DNA of 6,444 nt, taken from DAOOWV01 sp035371485. Its GTDB lineage: Bacteria; Patescibacteriota; Dojkabacteria; JAFGLO01. Location of the stretch: positions 1 through 6,444 of the forward strand of contig DAOOWV010000039.1 in the NCBI GenBank assembly GCA_035371485.1. Reading direction: 5' to 3'. A program made the position numbers and the translations under genes. Positions 1-5,306 of this stretch are shown here, in pieces; positions within the stretch are counted from its first letter, which is position 1; every line of letters begins with the position of its first letter. The notes beneath the pieces were generated by a model that did no database searches, was not told the origin of the DNA, and saw only the letters and a program-made list of their open reading frames with translations.

Positions 1-111
1 AAACAACATAAAAAAGTCTTAGTGCAATTTTTCGCAAAAAGTTATTGAATTCACTATCTTATCAGTAGTTTATAATAGTTTTAAAAAAATTGCAAACGTG
101 GTACTATTGGA
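1..111. other. Non-coding leader upstream of the pilus operon
   Basis: AT-rich segment with no supportable ORF on either strand. It contains the candidate promoter at 45-76 and ends in the GGAG that leads into the heptamer array. A weak A/T-only inverted repeat (TTTTT, CGC loop, AAAAA) lies around 28-40, but it has no GC stem and is not convincing as a terminator. The end of any upstream gene lies outside the window. Confidence 0.6.
45..76 (+). promoter_or_regulatory. Possible sigma70-type promoter for the pilus operon
   Basis: A perfect -10 hexamer TATAAT is at 71-76. The best -35-like hexamer is TTGAAT at 45-50, but the 20-nt spacer is longer than the usual 16-18; TTCACT at 50-55 would give 15 nt. 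Transcription would start near 83, before the GGAG and heptamer array. It is the only good -10 before the first gene of a co-directional cluster. In AT-rich DNA such matches arise often, so this is a moderate to weak call. Confidence 0.4.
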
Positions 112-112
112 G
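109..112 (+). promoter_or_regulatory. GGAG Shine-Dalgarno-like site
   Basis: GGAG lies 9 nt before the ATG at 122, a normal spacing, 2 nt before the ATG at 115, and 44 nt before the prepilin peptidase ATG at 157. It is the only convincing Shine-Dalgarno motif ahead of any start in the window. Its position suits the short ORF 122-160 rather than the peptidase itself. Confidence 0.45.
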
Positions 113-174
113 TTATGAATTATGAGTTATGAGTTATTAGTTATGAATTATGAGTTATGAATTATGAATTAAAT
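112..174 (+). repeat. Tandem heptamer array 1 (RTTATGA)
   Basis: Eight consecutive 7-bp units run from 112 to 167, followed by a decayed ninth (ATTAAAT, 168-174). With A = GTTATGA, B = ATTATGA and A' = GTTATTA, the order is A B A A' A B A B. The block A-B-A is therefore repeated exactly with a 28-bp super-period. Every normal unit contains ATG and TGA, which rotate through the three frames. The peptidase start codon (157-159) is in unit 7. The design resembles the heptanucleotide STRR repeats known from cyanobacteria, but no relationship is shown here. Confidence 0.95.
122..160 (+). CDS. Possible 12-residue upstream ORF coupled to the prepilin peptidase
   Basis: ATG at 122 opens MSYELLVMNYEL and stops at TGA 158-160, overlapping the peptidase ATG (157-159) as ATGA, the classic geometry of translational coupling. 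GGAG at 109-112 is 9 nt upstream. The ORF lies wholly within the heptamer array, so its existence could be a by-product of the repeat. However, the single aberrant unit (GTTATTA, 133-139) replaces the TGA that would have stopped this frame at 137-139 with TTA, and so lets the ORF reach the peptidase start. No function is assigned to the peptide; any role would lie in loading ribosomes onto the next gene. Confidence 0.35.
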   Translation: MSYELLVMNYEL

Positions 175-963
175 TTAAAAATACTTATTTTTGTCTTTGG
201 TGGGTGTTTTGGGGCTGTTTTTGCTTCATTATTAGGTAATATTGCATATAGAAAATCCTTCAAAAAAATAATCAAAGGTTATTCTCACTGCGAAAAATGT
301 AAAAAACAACTTTCTTTTGTTCAATTAATTCCTGTTTTGGGATGGGTTATTAACAAAGGAAAATGCCCACATTGTAACTATTCGGTTCCAATAATCTATC
401 CACTTTTTGAATTTATGATGTTTTTAATTGGAGGTATGGTAAGCGTAGGTTGTTTTAAGTCAGGAATTGATTGGGTTGTTATAGCTGGCTTTTTTATTTT
501 AGGGTATTTGGCAATTTATGACTTACTCTTCTATGAAATTGATGACAAATTAGTTAATTTCATTTCGATTTTAGGTTTTGGAATTTTGGTTCTCAGGTTG
601 TTTTTGAAGATTGATTTTCCTTATGTTGAAAATACTATTTTGATTTTTGCAATTTGGGGAATTTATTTTCTCATAACCAAATTATCAAAGAAAACCCTAA
701 TAGGTATGGGCGATTTTAGATTTTTTACAATGTTATTATTGATAGTTCCTTGGCAAAAGTTTGTTGCAGGATTTTGGGCAGGAGGTGTGATTGGCGGTAT
801 TGTGGCTATGTTTGTAATTTTACTTAAGCGTAACTCGTGGAGAGGTACTAAAATCCCATATATTCCACTATTTTCATTAGGTATATTTTTAGCTTGGTAT
901 ATGGGGTGGGATGTAATTGTACAAGTATGGGTGGATGTGCTAATATTGTATAAAGATTTGTAG
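157..963 (+). CDS. pilD: Type IV prepilin peptidase (PilD/GspO family, A24)
   Basis: Polytopic inner-membrane aspartic protease that cleaves the short leader of prepilins and in many members methylates the new N-terminus. At 268 aa it has the usual full length. The N-terminal half shows a first membrane segment (about 8-30), the zinc-binding cysteine pairs C45/C48 and C70/C73, the IPVLGW motif (58-63) and the YPLFE motif (81-85). The predicted catalytic aspartates are D122 in AIYDLLFYEIDD and D186 in GMGDFR. Two departures from consensus are IDD where IPD is usual and GMGDFR where GxGDxK is usual. The start at 157 is fixed by an in-frame TGA at 151-153. The first residues, MNYEL, are encoded by the heptamer array. 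It precedes four prepilin genes that are its likely substrates; the nearest follows 29 nt after its stop. Confidence 0.95.
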   Translation: MNYELNLKILIFVFGGCFGAVFASLLGNIAYRKSFKKIIKGYSHCEKCKKQLSFVQLIPVLGWVINKGKCPHCNYSVPIIYPLFEFMMFLIGGMVSVGCFKSGIDWVVIAGFFILGYLAIYDLLFYEIDDKLVNFISILGFGILVLRLFLKIDFPYVENTILIFAIWGIYFLITKLSKKTLIGMGDFRFFTMLLLIVPWQKFVAGFWAGGVIGGIVAMFVILLKRNSWRGTKIPYIPLFSLGIFLAWYMGWDVIVQVWVDVLILYKDL

Positions 964-992
964 ATTTTAATAATGATACTCTTTTGCCCAAT

Positions 993-1703
993 ATGAAACT
1001 CATTTTGAAGAAAGAAAATAAACTTAAGTTCTGTAATGTGAGCCCTGTTGTCAATTCAAGTGCATTTACAATTGTTGAGCTACTATTGGCAATAACAATT
1101 ATCGGTTTATTATTTGGTGGAGGCATTGGTGGGTATTTAGGCTTACAAAAAAGAACAGCTGTTGACCAATCTGCAATGAACTTAAAAAAGGATATTGAGT
1201 ACATGAAGCATGCAGCATTATTGAACCGTAGTGATAGCAATGATCAACGATGGGTTTCAGGTTTTGCAATAAGAATTTATAAAGATGGGGATGTGTACAA
1301 GTACAGGAAATACAAGTATTGTTCTGATGCAACAGGTTTTAAGTCATACTCTACACCTTTACCCATAACTCAGGCAATGTTTGTTAACAATAAAACTGTT
1401 TGTGATGCGAATAATCAATTCATTTCATTTGAAAAAAATGAAGAGATTATTATTGACAAGAGAGTAGGCAAAATAGATAGTTTTATTGGAAGTTTCAATA
1501 CTCAACTAATAGTGTTTGAGACTATTACAGGTGAAATGAGTTTTTATAGACTTGATTATTCAAATAATTTCAGAAAGGTTATTTCAAGCAATTCTCTGGA
1601 AATAAAGCTATGTTCTTCAGACAATCGGGCCAAGCGTGGTATTATCGTAAATCAAGACTCAAGAATTCAGTTAAATTATTTGACCATCGATGATTGTAAT
1701 TAA
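993..1703 (+). CDS. GspH/FimT-like minor prepilin
   Basis: Minor pilin or pseudopilin of 236 aa that would be processed by the prepilin peptidase and inserted in the membrane through its N-terminal helix. A 24-residue leader ending NSSA is followed by FTIVELLLAITIIGLLFGGG: F25 is position +1 of the mature protein and E29 the conserved Glu+5. Position -1 is Ala rather than the usual Gly. The helix continues to about residue 70, then a beta-rich domain with several Cys. The C-terminal part has GIIVNQDSRIQL, like the final strand pair of GspH/FimT proteins. I prefer ATG 993; an in-frame TTG at 984 would add three residues. First in H-I-J-K order, it fits the FimT/FimU/GspH position. No Shine-Dalgarno site is visible. 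Confidence 0.87.
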   Translation: MKLILKKENKLKFCNVSPVVNSSAFTIVELLLAITIIGLLFGGGIGGYLGLQKRTAVDQSAMNLKKDIEYMKHAALLNRSDSNDQRWVSGFAIRIYKDGDVYKYRKYKYCSDATGFKSYSTPLPITQAMFVNNKTVCDANNQFISFEKNEEIIIDKRVGKIDSFIGSFNTQLIVFETITGEMSFYRLDYSNNFRKVISSNSLEIKLCSSDNRAKRGIIVNQDSRIQLNYLTIDDCN

Positions 1704-2308
1704 TGATAGTTGTTATGAAAAGAAATTATAAGACAATAAAATATTTGTCTAAAAAAAACAAAGCTTTTACTCTGATTGAAGTTTTGATATCTGTTGCTTT
1801 GATTGCAGTCATGGCTACGGCTTATTTAGAGCTGATGATTTCAATTGATAAGCGTTCAACCAAGTTGGAAATAGAAGACACTGCACAATCTATAGCAATT
1901 GAAAGTATTAATAGTATTAGGAAAATAAGGCTTGATGCAGATGGGTGGAATGATATTGTTGAAACAATAAATTCTGGAAGTGAGTTTGCATATAAATATG
2001 ATTTTAATAGTAATAGTTTTGTTCCTGATCCTGGAAAGGCTCTTGTTGGAACTGGTGGGACGTTATTAAATTATTCTGAATTTAATAGTTTTTGTACCGA
2101 TCCAGTAAATGAAGGATATTGTGATTATTCAAATGAGTCTCAATTCAGAAGAGATCTAAGTTATGGAGACGTTTTTTCCGTTTTAGTTTCAGGTAAAAGA
2201 ATTGATGACGTCGATGGTCCAAGGTTAATAACAATATATGTTGGGTGTAACCCAAGACAATCGTGTGATACATTCGTAAAGTTGAGTACGGTAGTGTATC
2301 ATTATTAA
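1703..2308 (+). CDS. PilV/GspI-like minor prepilin
   Basis: Minor prepilin of 201 aa. The leader is basic and ends KKNKA; cleavage would give FTLIEVLISVALIAVMATAY, with F22 as +1 and E26 as Glu+5. The -1 residue is Ala. After the hydrophobic helix comes the segment ESINSIRKIRLDADGWNDI, a short helix with Arg and Trp resembling the EAxRSIRDxxW segment I associate with PilV-like proteins of Patescibacteria. Two Cys pairs (FCTDPVNEGYC and GCNPRQSC) could form disulfides. ATG 1703 overlaps the preceding TAA by one base (TAATG). ATG 1715 in the same frame is an equally good start and would shorten the leader by four residues. Its stop is the first unit of heptamer array 2. Confidence 0.85.
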   Translation: MIVVMKRNYKTIKYLSKKNKAFTLIEVLISVALIAVMATAYLELMISIDKRSTKLEIEDTAQSIAIESINSIRKIRLDADGWNDIVETINSGSEFAYKYDFNSNSFVPDPGKALVGTGGTLLNYSEFNSFCTDPVNEGYCDYSNESQFRRDLSYGDVFSVLVSGKRIDDVDGPRLITIYVGCNPRQSCDTFVKLSTVVYHY

Positions 2309-2333
2309 CAAGTAATAAGTAACAAGTAATGAA
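2306..2333 (+). repeat. Tandem heptamer array 2 (TAAYAAG), exactly a stop-to-start spacer
   Basis: Four units: TAACAAG, TAATAAG, TAACAAG, TAATGAA. The first three bases of unit 1 are the stop codon of the PilV-like gene (2306-2308). The last unit carries the ATG of the PilW-like gene (2329-2331). The whole intergenic spacer is thus repeat. The units alternate C and T at one position, as array 1 alternates G and A. TAA falls in all three frames across the array, and no Shine-Dalgarno motif is present. Confidence 0.85.
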
Positions 2334-2877
2334 GAGAGGTCAAAAAATTCAAAATTTTCGAAGAGCGTTTACACTTTTGGAATTACTAATTTCTATGGCT
2401 GTAATGTCTGTTGTTATGTTAATAATGGGGCAATTGCTTATGACTTCTTTTCGTGTAAATTATAAATTAAACGCAAGGCAACAATTATTAACAGATATTG
2501 ATGTGACTAACCGTATATTGACTTACAATATCCAAAGTTCAAAGTCTACAGGTGTTTCTGATATGTGTCCTTCAGCTAACACATTAAAACTTGAAAGAAA
2601 CGATTCTGACAGTAACATGTTTTCTATATATCTTAACCAGGATCCAATCAATAATTTAATATTCAAAAACGATACAACTGGGGCAGAAACTGTTTTAAAT
2701 TCAGATGAAACACAGATTATGAGTTTTGATGTAGAATGCACTGAAGATACCTTCGGAAATGTACAAGTTATTGCAACGGTAAAAGCACAACCAAGATATG
2801 GTTTATATAAAGATGAAGTATTTGTTGTTCGACAAATCGTAATAACTACAGAAACGTTTGAGGTAGGATACGAGTAA
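2329..2877 (+). CDS. PilW/GspJ-like minor prepilin
   Basis: Minor prepilin of 182 aa. The 13-residue leader MKRGQKIQNFRRA is strongly basic. Cleavage after Ala13 would release FTLLELLISMAVMSVVMLIM with Glu+5 at E18. As in the two preceding prepilins, -1 is Ala instead of Gly. The hydrophobic helix ends near residue 41. Next comes an amphipathic stretch (YKLNARQQLLTDIDVTNRIL) and a beta-rich globular domain with two Cys (DMCPSANTL and DVECTED) that could pair. Third place in the H-I-J-K order and the general architecture point to PilW/GspJ, but assignment rests on N-terminus, size and position rather than a diagnostic C-terminal motif. The start codon is inside heptamer array 2. Confidence 0.82.
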   Translation: MKRGQKIQNFRRAFTLLELLISMAVMSVVMLIMGQLLMTSFRVNYKLNARQQLLTDIDVTNRILTYNIQSSKSTGVSDMCPSANTLKLERNDSDSNMFSIYLNQDPINNLIFKNDTTGAETVLNSDETQIMSFDVECTEDTFGNVQVIATVKAQPRYGLYKDEVFVVRQIVITTETFEVGYE

Positions 2878-2879
2878 GC

Positions 2880-2908
2880 TTGCAACTAAATCATCAAATT
2901 GTTAAAAT
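2880..2908 (+). promoter_or_regulatory. Candidate internal promoter giving a leaderless mRNA
   Basis: TTGCAA (2880-2885), a 17-nt spacer, and TAAAAT (2903-2908, five of six to consensus). A start 7 nt after the -10 would fall on 2915, the A of the next ATG, so the transcript would have no 5' leader. This fits the missing Shine-Dalgarno site, but the region is AT-rich and the match may be chance. Confidence 0.3.
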
Positions 2909-2914
2909 AAAAAT

Positions 2915-3718
2915 ATGATTAACAAAAAATTTAACATATACAAAGAGTCGCAAGTTTTGGTTATTGTGCTTGTTGTTATGAGTATTGTTGGAATAATTGT
3001 TTTCGCACTAACGAGTAGAGTGTTAAGAGGTATGAAAGAATCTACAGAAAGAAAAGTTGCTAATACTGCTTATTCCGAAGCTATGGGTACTTTAGATAAG
3101 TCTTATAATTTGTTTCAAAAATTAGATCCAAATCAAGTAATGCCAAATGATTGTGGTATTACTGGTGATAAGATAACCTGTAATTTTGACTCGAGCCAGC
3201 AAGGATGTGGAAATAGTACTGTAGTTATCGACTATCAGAATGTAATACAAAAAAGTGATGTAAAAAAGGATGATGTACTTGAAGTAAATGTGTCGGGGTA
3301 TGAAGGACCATCAATCAATATAACGGTTGATAGTGGTTTGGGAGCGACGTTATTAGTTAAAACAATTGGTACAGATGGTGGTTTATCTCCGTCATATACC
3401 GTTTTGAATGAAGCAATGCTTTCGAGTTGGAGTGCTAATACTCCTCAAACATTTCAAGTTTCAACCATATCTGGTTTCATTCCTAAGGTAATAAGAATAA
3501 GACCTTTGTATAGTGATGCAACTATTACCGTTACCGGAGCAGGTAGTTATGGTTTACCTAAACAACAAAGATCCTATACAGTAACCACAACTTGTGGTGG
3601 AGGTACAGCAAGTGCAGTTACAACAAAATTAGTACGTGTCGAATGGCTTTATCCTGGAGTTCCTGCACCTTTTGACTTCGTACTTTATAGTGATGATGGT
3701 ACCTTGAAAAAATATTGA
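2915..3718 (+). CDS. PilX/GspK-like minor prepilin-like protein
   Basis: 267 aa, with a short basic N-terminus (MINKKFNIYKES), then the hydrophobic segment QVLVIVLVVMSIVGIIVFAL (13-32) and SRVLRG. The pattern of polar residue, Gln, long Val/Leu/Ile helix and SR recalls the N-terminal helix of PilX-type proteins. There is no Glu+5 (Ile at that place if cleavage is after Ser12), which is normal for GspK and accepted for PilX-like members. C80, C89 and C98 lie in a short loop and C227 near the C-terminus. The rest is beta-rich and ends APFDFVLYSDDG. Being largest and last of the four prepilin-like genes matches GspK/PilX. Whether it is cleaved is uncertain, as -1 would be Ser. Its TGA stop is at 3716-3718. 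Confidence 0.72.
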   Translation: MINKKFNIYKESQVLVIVLVVMSIVGIIVFALTSRVLRGMKESTERKVANTAYSEAMGTLDKSYNLFQKLDPNQVMPNDCGITGDKITCNFDSSQQGCGNSTVVIDYQNVIQKSDVKKDDVLEVNVSGYEGPSINITVDSGLGATLLVKTIGTDGGLSPSYTVLNEAMLSSWSANTPQTFQVSTISGFIPKVIRIRPLYSDATITVTGAGSYGLPKQQRSYTVTTTCGGGTASAVTTKLVRVEWLYPGVPAPFDFVLYSDDGTLKKY

Positions 3719-3765
3719 AACTAGTGTACTATGTATTTGTTAAGTTAATATGGCATTCTTTAAAA

Positions 3766-4152
3766 ATGAGTACTAGAGTTTTATTTGTTGATGATGAATC
3801 AGTTTTTATTGATCAATATTCTGATTTAATAAAAGTGCTGGGTATGGAAGTAGCTACAGCTTTAAATGGGCGGTTGGCTCTTGAGTCTCTAGCAAATGAA
3901 AAAGATCAAATAGATGTTGTGTTATTGGATTTAATGATGCCTGGAATGACTGGGGCGGAAGTATTACGTGAAATTAGAAGTGACAAGAAGAAATATGGTA
4001 ACCCCAAAGTTGTTATTCTTAGTAACTTAGCTAGTGAGCCAATGATTAAAGAAGCCTTTGGGCTTGGTGCAGATAGTTATTTAATAAAGACGGAAGTTAC
4101 TTTTGATGAATTAAAGAAGGAAATAGAGAAAGTTTTATCAAATGATAAATGA
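3766..4152 (+). CDS. Single-domain response regulator (CheY-like receiver)
   Basis: Cytoplasmic phospho-receiver of 128 aa with no output domain. All key residues are visible: acidic pair D9/D10 (LFVDDE), phospho-acceptor D55 (VVLLDLMMPGMTG), switch residue S86 (VVILSNLA) and K108 (SYLIKTEV), ending with helix 5 (FDELKKEIEKVL). I chose ATG 3766 because MSTRVLFVDD begins exactly at strand 1. A TTG at 3715 overlapping the previous stop would add 17 hydrophobic residues not expected of a receiver. No histidine kinase is nearby. It lies between minor pilin genes and membrane or secreted proteins, so it probably acts on pilus assembly, twitching or expression by protein contact. Its last codons (NDK and stop) lie in heptamer array 3. 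Confidence 0.93.
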   Translation: MSTRVLFVDDESVFIDQYSDLIKVLGMEVATALNGRLALESLANEKDQIDVVLLDLMMPGMTGAEVLREIRSDKKKYGNPKVVILSNLASEPMIKEAFGLGADSYLIKTEVTFDELKKEIEKVLSNDK

Positions 4153-4174
4153 TAGGTGATAAATGAAAAATCAT
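4140..4174 (+). repeat. Tandem heptamer array 3 (AAATGAT)
   Basis: Units: AAATGAT (4140), AAATGAT (4147), AGGTGAT (4154), AAATGAA (4161), AAATCAT (4168), with a possible decayed sixth TAAAAAT at 4175-4181. The first two units encode the C-terminal NDK and contain the stop of the response regulator (TGA 4150-4152), with a second in-frame stop TAG immediately after. The array runs towards the start of the next gene at 4188. It is more degenerate than arrays 1 and 2 but has the same 7-bp period. Confidence 0.75.
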
Positions 4175-4187
4175 TAAAAATACAATA

Positions 4188-4796
4188 ATGAATAAGGATG
4201 TTAAGGAAAAAGTTAAAAAAGAAGTGACTGAGACTAAACCCAAAAAGACCATAAGAATTCCTAAATTTTGGAAGTCTACATTATTTTGGGTGTTTCTTTT
4301 ATTTCTACAGATGGGAATTTTGTATGGGATTTCATATTGGGGTTATCATAATAATAGGACTCCCTATTGGTTTGATAATTTTGTTCAGGAAAAGGGGATT
4401 TGGAAGATTTATGGGGTAAAAGTCATTAATGACAATTTTGACTTGAGGAGTGACCTAGTTCAAAGAGTTGGGAACAGGGTATTGATAAGTGGATTTGTTA
4501 GGGAAATGTACTACAATGATAATAGAGAGCTAGTTTGGCGTATAGATATTGGTGATGGGGAGGTGGTTAGTCTTAGTACTAGTGCTAACTGGGGTAAGTT
4601 TTATATTAATGATTGTTCTTCAAATGAATTGGATGATGTATGTAATCAGTTTGATTTTGAACTTGTTGAGGATAACCGTGATATATTTAATGAAGTAGCA
4701 AATCAGTACGTAAATCTAGTTTTAGTCTCAGAATATGATGTTGAGTTAAATGAATGGTTAAATCGAGTTGAGAAAATATATCTTACAAAATATTAG
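4188..4796 (+). CDS. Single-pass membrane protein of unknown function
   Basis: I do not recognise this 202-aa protein. It has a Lys/Glu-rich cytoplasmic N-terminus (1-29, ending IPKFWK), one transmembrane segment at about 30-52 rich in aromatic residues, and an extracytoplasmic domain of about 150 residues. By the positive-inside rule the N-terminus is inside. The domain starts NNRTPYWFDNFVQEKGIWKI and is predicted mostly beta, with alternating polar and hydrophobic residues (VLISGFVREMYY, LVWRIDIGDG). It has two Cys (about 145 and 153) that could pair. No lipobox, prepilin motif or enzyme motif is visible. PilN/PilO-like topology was considered but there is no coiled coil after the membrane segment. 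Its place in the operon suggests an accessory part of the pilus or of surface-protein export. No Shine-Dalgarno site precedes it. Confidence 0.8.
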   Translation: MNKDVKEKVKKEVTETKPKKTIRIPKFWKSTLFWVFLLFLQMGILYGISYWGYHNNRTPYWFDNFVQEKGIWKIYGVKVINDNFDLRSDLVQRVGNRVLISGFVREMYYNDNRELVWRIDIGDGEVVSLSTSANWGKFYINDCSSNELDDVCNQFDFELVEDNRDIFNEVANQYVNLVLVSEYDVELNEWLNRVEKIYLTKY

Positions 4797-4802
4797 TGCA
4801 CT

Positions 4803-5306
4803 ATGATTAGTCGAAGCAATTTATTACAAAAGGTATTGATTTTAATAAATTTATTACTAATTGTAATTGTCTTTTCAACTGTTATTCTGATTTTTAAAAA
4901 TAAAACCAAGTCAGTGGTTGTTAATGATGATTTGGAATCATTAGTTTATAAGCAAACACAAATGGATGAAGTACATATGTCATTGTACGGTATGCCTTCA
5001 AGAATTGAACGTTTTGTGTACTTTGGTAGTAATTGGACTACATTTGATTCAGAGGGTTACTATATTGCTTATCGAAGAGATAACGGTTCAATTTTGAACA
5101 GGAAAATTTGCAGATCGGTGATCAATATTGATAATAGAAGTGAGGGTGTTCTTTCGCTTCTAGATGATGAAGGGCGTGAAACAATAAGGATAAACCAAGG
5201 GCTTTTGATTGACAAGGGTTTTGATGGGGAATATGAAGAAGGATTGTATTATTATTGTGATGATAACTTGATGAAAACGGTTGGATGTCAATATTTTTGG
5301 AAATGA
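4803..5306 (+). CDS. Small membrane-anchored protein of unknown function
   Basis: Unrecognised 167-aa protein. An N-terminal hydrophobic segment (about 9-31, LQKVLILINLLLIVIVFS onward) follows MISRSN and is followed by KNKTK, so it is either a signal anchor or an uncleaved export signal. The rest, about 135 residues, would be outside. It is rich in Asp, Glu, Tyr and aromatic residues (YFGSNWTTFDSEGYYIAYRR) and looks beta-rich. Three Cys occur: C102 and two near the end (YYYCDDNLMKTVGC). It starts 6 nt after the preceding stop and overlaps the next gene by 4 nt (ATGA at 5303-5306), so it is probably translated together with the secreted protein that follows. That coupling suggests the two act together, but this is inference. 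It lacks the prepilin cleavage motif. Confidence 0.82.
   Translation: MISRSNLLQKVLILINLLLIVIVFSTVILIFKNKTKSVVVNDDLESLVYKQTQMDEVHMSLYGMPSRIERFVYFGSNWTTFDSEGYYIAYRRDNGSILNRKICRSVINIDNRSEGVLSLLDDEGRETIRINQGLLIDKGFDGEYEEGLYYYCDDNLMKTVGCQYFWK

Noticed and set aside
112..174. CRISPR-like or transposon end repeat
   Set aside because: Units are 7 bp and contiguous with no spacers, no terminal inverted repeats or transposase are nearby, and the array enters coding sequence.
973..996. Seven-codon ORF (MILFCPI) ending in ATGA on the GspH-like start, a possible second coupling leader
   Set aside because: Very short, with no Shine-Dalgarno motif and no link to a repeat. ATGA overlaps of this size occur readily by chance.
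848..1332. Antisense ORFs at 848-1240 and 1099-1332 on the - strand
   Set aside because: They lie opposite the end of the peptidase and the clear GspH-like prepilin, show no motif, and have composition typical of antisense shadows.
2523..2885. Antisense ORF opposite the PilW-like gene
   Set aside because: The + strand gene has a prepilin motif and proper start; the - strand translation has no recognisable feature.
3715..3765. Response regulator starting at TTG 3715 overlapping the preceding stop
   Set aside because: The added segment (KLVYYVFVKLIWHSLK) is hydrophobic and precedes strand 1 of the receiver; ATG 3766 gives the standard receiver N-terminus.
4162..4175. Small hairpin (AATGA, AAAA loop, TCATT) as a terminator after the response regulator
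   Set aside because: A five-pair, mostly A/T stem with no T-tract; it is better explained by a degenerate unit of heptamer array 3.
157..5306. Reassignment of TGA to glycine (as in Gracilibacteria/Absconditabacteria)
   Set aside because: No TGA occurs within any of the convincing genes, and TGA stands at the natural ends of three, two of them in start-stop overlaps or junction repeats.
4188..5306. PilN/PilO pair for the two membrane-anchored orphans
   Set aside because: Size and topology are similar, but there is no post-membrane coiled coil and no PilM neighbour, and both exported domains look beta-rich.
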